NCBI GenBank assembly: GCA_016490735.1
Contig: JAEMWC010000251.1
Span: 1-64,000 of the forward strand
Source of the DNA: Pachyseris speciosa
Lineage: Eukaryota; Cnidaria; Anthozoa; Scleractinia; Pachyseridae
Direction of reading: 5' to 3'
DNA: 64,000 bases
Of this stretch, positions 43,601-49,700 are shown piece after piece; positions within the stretch are counted from its first letter, which is position 1, and each line of letters begins with the position of its first letter. A program made the translations under genes and the position numbers. The notes under the pieces were generated by a model. That model made no database searches and was not told where the DNA came from. It was given only the letters and a program-made list of their open reading frames with translations.

Positions 43601-43719
43601 ACTACCAAAACAGTGGCACTATAGAAAGCATTCTTGCAAGTAGAGGACATGCAAGTCTAAAGACTGCTGTAAAATGCAACTTGTGGTGTGACTTAAGCTT
43701 CCTTATTGTTGGTGTCAAT

Positions 43720-43781
<62 letters not shown>

Positions 43782-46700
43782 TAATTCAAATGACAATATT
43801 GTCACCTGTGTCCACCAGGACATATTGTACAGTGAGTGGCCCCAGCTTTACTGTATGATCCATTCTCACATTCTACTGGTTCCACTGTGGGGTTAGGACA
43901 TTTAGAACCAGCTGGACATTGTGAGCAGCTGGTGGAGTTCTCAACAATTGAGAAGGATCCATTAGCACAGAGTTGGTGGTGTGCAAGCTTAGCTGATGGA
44001 CACTGTGAACCCACAGGACATGGATGACAGTACATGCTCCCTGCTCGAGCAAAGGTTCCATTTCCGCATGGTACAGGGTCAGCTGACTTCACAGGGCAGC
44101 TGCAAAAGGAGTCATATTTTTTAGTGTTTGTGCTAAATAACCCTATGCATAAACAGATGAGGAACCATTTGAAGAGCCCACTGGAAAAACGTCCAAAGTG
44201 ATTTTTTCAGTTTTTTTTTTTTTTCTATTTTGCTCCAAACCAGCTGAATTTTTATACGTGGCCTCTTTGTGGTTCATAGAACAGTATTTCTTCAATTTTT
44301 CCCTTTGGTTTGCTTTGTTTTTGAGAAAAACAAGCCCAAAACAAAAGTTGGCGTTGTTGGAAGTGGACTTGGCTTGTTTCTTTTGTTCACTTGTGCACTT
44401 CCAAGAACACCAACTCCAGTTTTTGGGCTTGTTTTTCTCGAAAATGAAAGCAAATCCAGTGAAAATGAACTCAAGGCATACTGTCCTATGAACCCTGCAC
44501 AGGAAGGCAACATACAAAAATTCAGTCAGTTTGGAACAAAATAAAAAAAAAAACATTGAAAAAGTCACTATGGATGGTTTTCCAGTGGGCTCTTCATTTG
44601 TTTTCAAAAACGGCCAGATACTCACGCATGGCCTACAGGACACTCAGTGCAGGCGACAGTCCCTCCTTTACTGTACTGCCCATCAGGACAGTTCTCTGGT
44701 GCTTGGTTTGGGTCTGGACATCTCTGCCCAGGCGGACAGCTCTTACAGCTGGTTTGATTGGAGGCGTCCATATAAAGATAAGTTCCATTAAAACAAGGAA
44801 CATATACTGAGAGGCCTGGTGTGATGCACTCAGCACCCTGAGGGCATGGCAGACATGATTGGCTTCCTGACGGGGCATATGTACCATTAAGACACTGAAC
44901 AGGATCTGCACTTGGATCAGCACAGCTACAAAATAATACATGATGAAGAGAATTAATACCAACTGAAGAAATACTGTACCAGGAAATTAAGGCTGGTGTG
45001 TTGTAGTTCAATTTTATCCTTGGTTCAATTTTTATTATCTTTTGTTATTGTGTATGCTGGGTAATGTGTGATAATGAGTACAAAACAAAGGAAAATAAAA
45101 ATTGAACCAAGGATAAAATAATTAAACCACAACAGGTGCACTGAAGTACTCCAGGGGCATGCTCCTGGAGCAAGGCCCCTTTGTGTGTACCAATGATTTC
45201 AAGGGTATAATTGATCTTCAACCCCGGTAAATGCTCCATGATATTACACTGGTTAAATATTTGGGAGCAAGAACTGGGAGCTAATTGAACAAACTTGAAA
45301 ATGCTCCCTCATGTATACTGGTCATGCAAAATGACCCTGGGGCATGCTCCGAGAGCTTCCCTGCTAGCAGAGGCCTCTTTTCCTTGAATTTAGCGTGCAG
45401 GAGAAAAGAGACCTCTTTCATGGGTCGAAACGGTCTTTGATTAAGCCGCCGTCCAAGTTCGTGGACGGAGGTTTTAAAACGCATGCTCCGTGTATTGTTT
45501 GTCATTTGATCATGTGCTAAAAACATCACGTGATAGTTCAGTCGCTAAGAAACCGCGACACATGCTCAACACAGACCGTTTCAACCCATAGCAGAGGTCT
45601 CTTTTCTCCTGCACACTGAATACAAGGAAAAGAGGCCTCTGCTAGCAGGGAATCCAAGAGCAAAACTCTTTGTGTGTACCAGCCTTTAGGTAAAATTTGT
45701 AGGTCTTGTGAATCATACAGCATTTTTTTTTCCAAATCTGTGAATACTACATGTAACTCTTCACCTGTGTGTGACACACCATTTGAAAGTTGTTAATCAG
45801 TATATTTCAAACATCTTATCAATTTTTATGAAGGAAATGGCAGTTTCAAGAGAAGTGAGTTCAAAATGCAAAATTAAAGTGCTTTGAATACGTGCTATTG
45901 TCCTGATATATTAGGTATACCCCTTGACTAATTTAATTTAATTTTATTTTATTTATTCTAATTGATTTGCAACTTAATATTAAATATACACAAACAAAGA
46001 CATAGTTGGTACAAAACAGGCAGGGACACCGCAACAGCTTACGCCAATTACTGCGGGCCCGGAACACATTAAATTGAAATAAAAATTACAATAAAAATTA
46101 ATGTGTAGTTAGTAGCAGCAGTCAATGATTCTTGTCAGATTACGTGCTTTGTTGCAACTTGTACAGATAGACTTGAGTGAATGAGGATCTTCAGGGTCAT
46201 ATGATTTACTGAGTGATTGCTTATAATAACTGAGTAGGTGTGCTTTGAGGGAAATGGTTACAGGAAGACCAACATCAACAGCTAGAGCGACTTCCATATT
46301 CTCACTATGTGGATGAAAAATGACCTCTGACATGGCTTATTTTGCTGCTCTTGGTAAAGAGATTAATTACATTATGTCTTACATGACACATTTACACTGG
46401 GAAAAGAAATTAAAAATTGTAGGGGTGGTCAACCATATCATAGATAGGGGGAGTCAGAATTTTATGATTTCATTTGGAAGATCTTCACAAGACCATTTTG
46501 CTTGCAAAAATTCAGAAAAAATTACCAAATATTCACAAAGTTATGACCTCATGTGCCAATTGGCATTCTTAGGGCTTAAAGGGTTAAAGTGTTACTTTTC
46601 TGTAGGTTCTCCTTGTCTTTCCTCAGTTTGAAATACTCTATCATTGGTTCACTCCTTTCACTGGACAGAACATAAGATAATCATTCACCTGTACCCTCCT

Positions 46701-49700
46701 GGACACTCAGTGCAGACAGATGACCCATTCTTACTGTACGTCCCATTTTCACAAGGCAGCTCTCCTTGAGAAGCAAATGGACAAAAATTTCCTGCTGTAC
46801 AAAGTTTGCATTCTGTTTGTCCCACAGAGTCTGTGTATGTGCCATTACGACATGGCTGAGGGAGATCTAGTGGCTCATCTGGACAATGAAATCCTTTTCC
46901 ACACTGTGAACAGTTTGCCTGCCCAGCTGGAGCGTATTCTCCAGGGTTACATCTTACTGGGCTGATAGTCTGGTTGGAACATCTGTTAACAACAGAACAA
47001 TGAAACACTACATGATCACTATTATCTACCTTGGAAATCTCTGGGAAGGGGGAAGCAGTTCATAGACTATAACAAACAGCTCAAATAAAAGCTCTCAGTG
47101 ATTATCCTTAATTATTTGGTTCTCTTTTACTTTATAATAATTTAACACTGGAAAACTCTGATGCCCTCTGCTGAGTAGCTGGTGAAGTTTTCACCATGTG
47201 TCCTTATCTCACGATATACTGTTTAAAGGGGAAGGGGGGGAGGGGAGGGTTGGGGAGTGATTTTCCATTTAATTTTTCTATACATTTCAACAATGGGTTA
47301 ACTTGGGAGGATGGGGGAGGAAGGAGGTGGAATAGAGCTTTTTTTACGGAAATCACACTTACTGGTGTCCAGCAGGACAGATGGTACATTCTTGTTGTCC
47401 TCCAAGACTGTAGCTTCCAGAAGCACACGCTTGGCACGATGTTCCATTATATGAGAATTTGCCTGCCTCACAAGGGTTGCATTTTGTTTGCAAACTATCT
47501 GGTTCATACCCTCCTGGACAGTACTGAAAAAAAAAAAATGATTCAAAAGTTTGTTTGGATCATAAGCTTAACCCTGACTGTTGTTGAAAAGTAAAAGTAT
47601 ATAAGAACTCAAGAGGAGTGGTACTACGGCTACACGTAGGCTAGATGACAGGTGGAATAAAATAAACTTACTTTATGGCTATCGTATTTACCCATGTATA
47701 ATGCGCACCCTATTTTTCAAGACAATTTTCCAAAAATAAAATAAATGTGTTAAATAACCACCATTTGGTCAGAGAAAATTTTGACTCAATCGAACGGCTG
47801 GAATTGTCTCCTCGCGAAAAACAATTGCAAATTTTCTGCCTGTTCGGGTTTAGTTATTGGTTTAAAAGAAAAAGCTCCATCTGCTTTAGTTAAAAAGTGT
47901 ATTTCTCTGATATTCAAAAAGCTTTCGGTCACTATTAGGTTGTTCTGACTTTGGTTAAGCTTGTGTTTCATGTACTGGGATCACTAATTTGTTAATTACA
48001 AAAGGCAATCAAAAATTGTTTTATCTGATAAGATTAGCCTATTCCCGAGCATTGAGATGGCACGAGAGAATGATTTAGACACCTGTTATAGGAATTCTCA
48101 TATGCTCAGAGATTCTTCGTGGTTGCTGTGTAAAAATTTTTGCTTTCATTCCCTGACACTTTATGTTTTCGCGTATCCGAATGCTAAATTAAGGTCAACA
48201 AATGATCATGGTGTCATATGTTCGATCAAGCGTAACGTGGTGAGAAATAAAGATAATCATCTCCTGTGAAATGCGCCTCCGACAATTTTCAGTTTTAAAA
48301 GATTTTAAATTATCGACAGCCTCTGCAAAATATACCTCACTTATTTTGTCTTCGTTCTCAGCTGCTGTACTTCAAGCAAAATAATTTTCAACAAACTTAA
48401 GCTCAGAAAATGTGCGTTTCGTTACCATATAAGAGGATATTTTGTTTCGTCTGTATGCAAATTTTTGGCGTCCGCTCACAGAATATCCGGCCGGTTTTTT
48501 ACGGTTTTTCCAGCCAGTTTATCGGCAGTAATTTAAAAGCAGCTGTGATAGGTTATTTACCTGTTTATTATAACAACAGCATGGACAACAGCCTTTTGAA
48601 TTCTTGTTTAATGGTTTTTTATCCTTTGTTAACCATATGTGTATGCAAATTAGGGAAGCGATCAAGAAACAAAAGGTTCTGTGTATAATACGCAGCACAA
48701 ATTTCATGAAAAAAATCTTAGGAAAAAAGTGTGCATTATACACAGGTAAATACGGTAAGTTCAATTTAATGTAATTTCTCCTTTAAACTTAAGAAAGGAG
48801 AGCCAAGAAACTTGAAGCAAATGTAAATACTTCTCATTCATAGTCCCACTGAAGAACACAAGGTTTTAAAACACCATGAGAGCGGGTGGGTATATTTATG
48901 TGACTATTCTAAACACTAGAGTGTCTACGATCAATTCTTTTATCTCTTTTTTTTTTCCCTCGACCCACCTCAAATACTGTAGCTACTAAGCTACCTGCGG
49001 GCTCAAGCATTATGTAAATTATTGCATTGCTAAATCAATAAAGTTGTTGTTGTCTGCCCTTCCAAAAATTCCATTTGACTTGGCCTGGTTTGATCTTAAG
49101 CCTGGAAAGGGTTTGCTTTATAATTACTGTGTGATATGGATAACGGAAAATAACTTGATTATAAAAATTACAGGATATAATAACAAATAATAATTTCAGG
49201 CAGTGCCTTGTTCCCGTCCACCTAACATTCCTCGGTACATTAACTGTAGAGAAAGACAAAGTCAACTTCACCTGAGGTTGCTGTGAAGGATCCAAACAAA
49301 CTTTGCCACTGGGACATGGGCGACATATTCCTTCCCCATAATTAGAATAACTTCCAGCTGCACATACTGTAGCATTGCCTGGTGATGTGGTACAGTCATA
49401 ACCAGCTGGGCATGGAGTGCATGATATTGACCCTGCTGTGCTGTTATATCCAGCCGCACATGGCTGTGAGAATTACAAACAGATCAGTTGAAAAGCTTAG
49501 AGTAAAAAGGGCTCAAGGGCTGCACCAGTGCATGTCACAGGTTAAAATTGATCTCAGGTTATCTTTTAACTTAACCTAGGTCAAAATTATTATAATTGTT
49601 TTTATTTTGCTTTTCTCAAGAATAATATAGGGTTAGGAGACAAAGGAATTTCATTCTGACTTAGGTTAAATAAAAAATAACCTGAGATCAAATTTAACCT

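Noticed and set aside
44143..44643. 166-codon minus frame and overlapping plus frames
   Set aside because: They read through a palindrome, so both strands give similar peptides; no gene.
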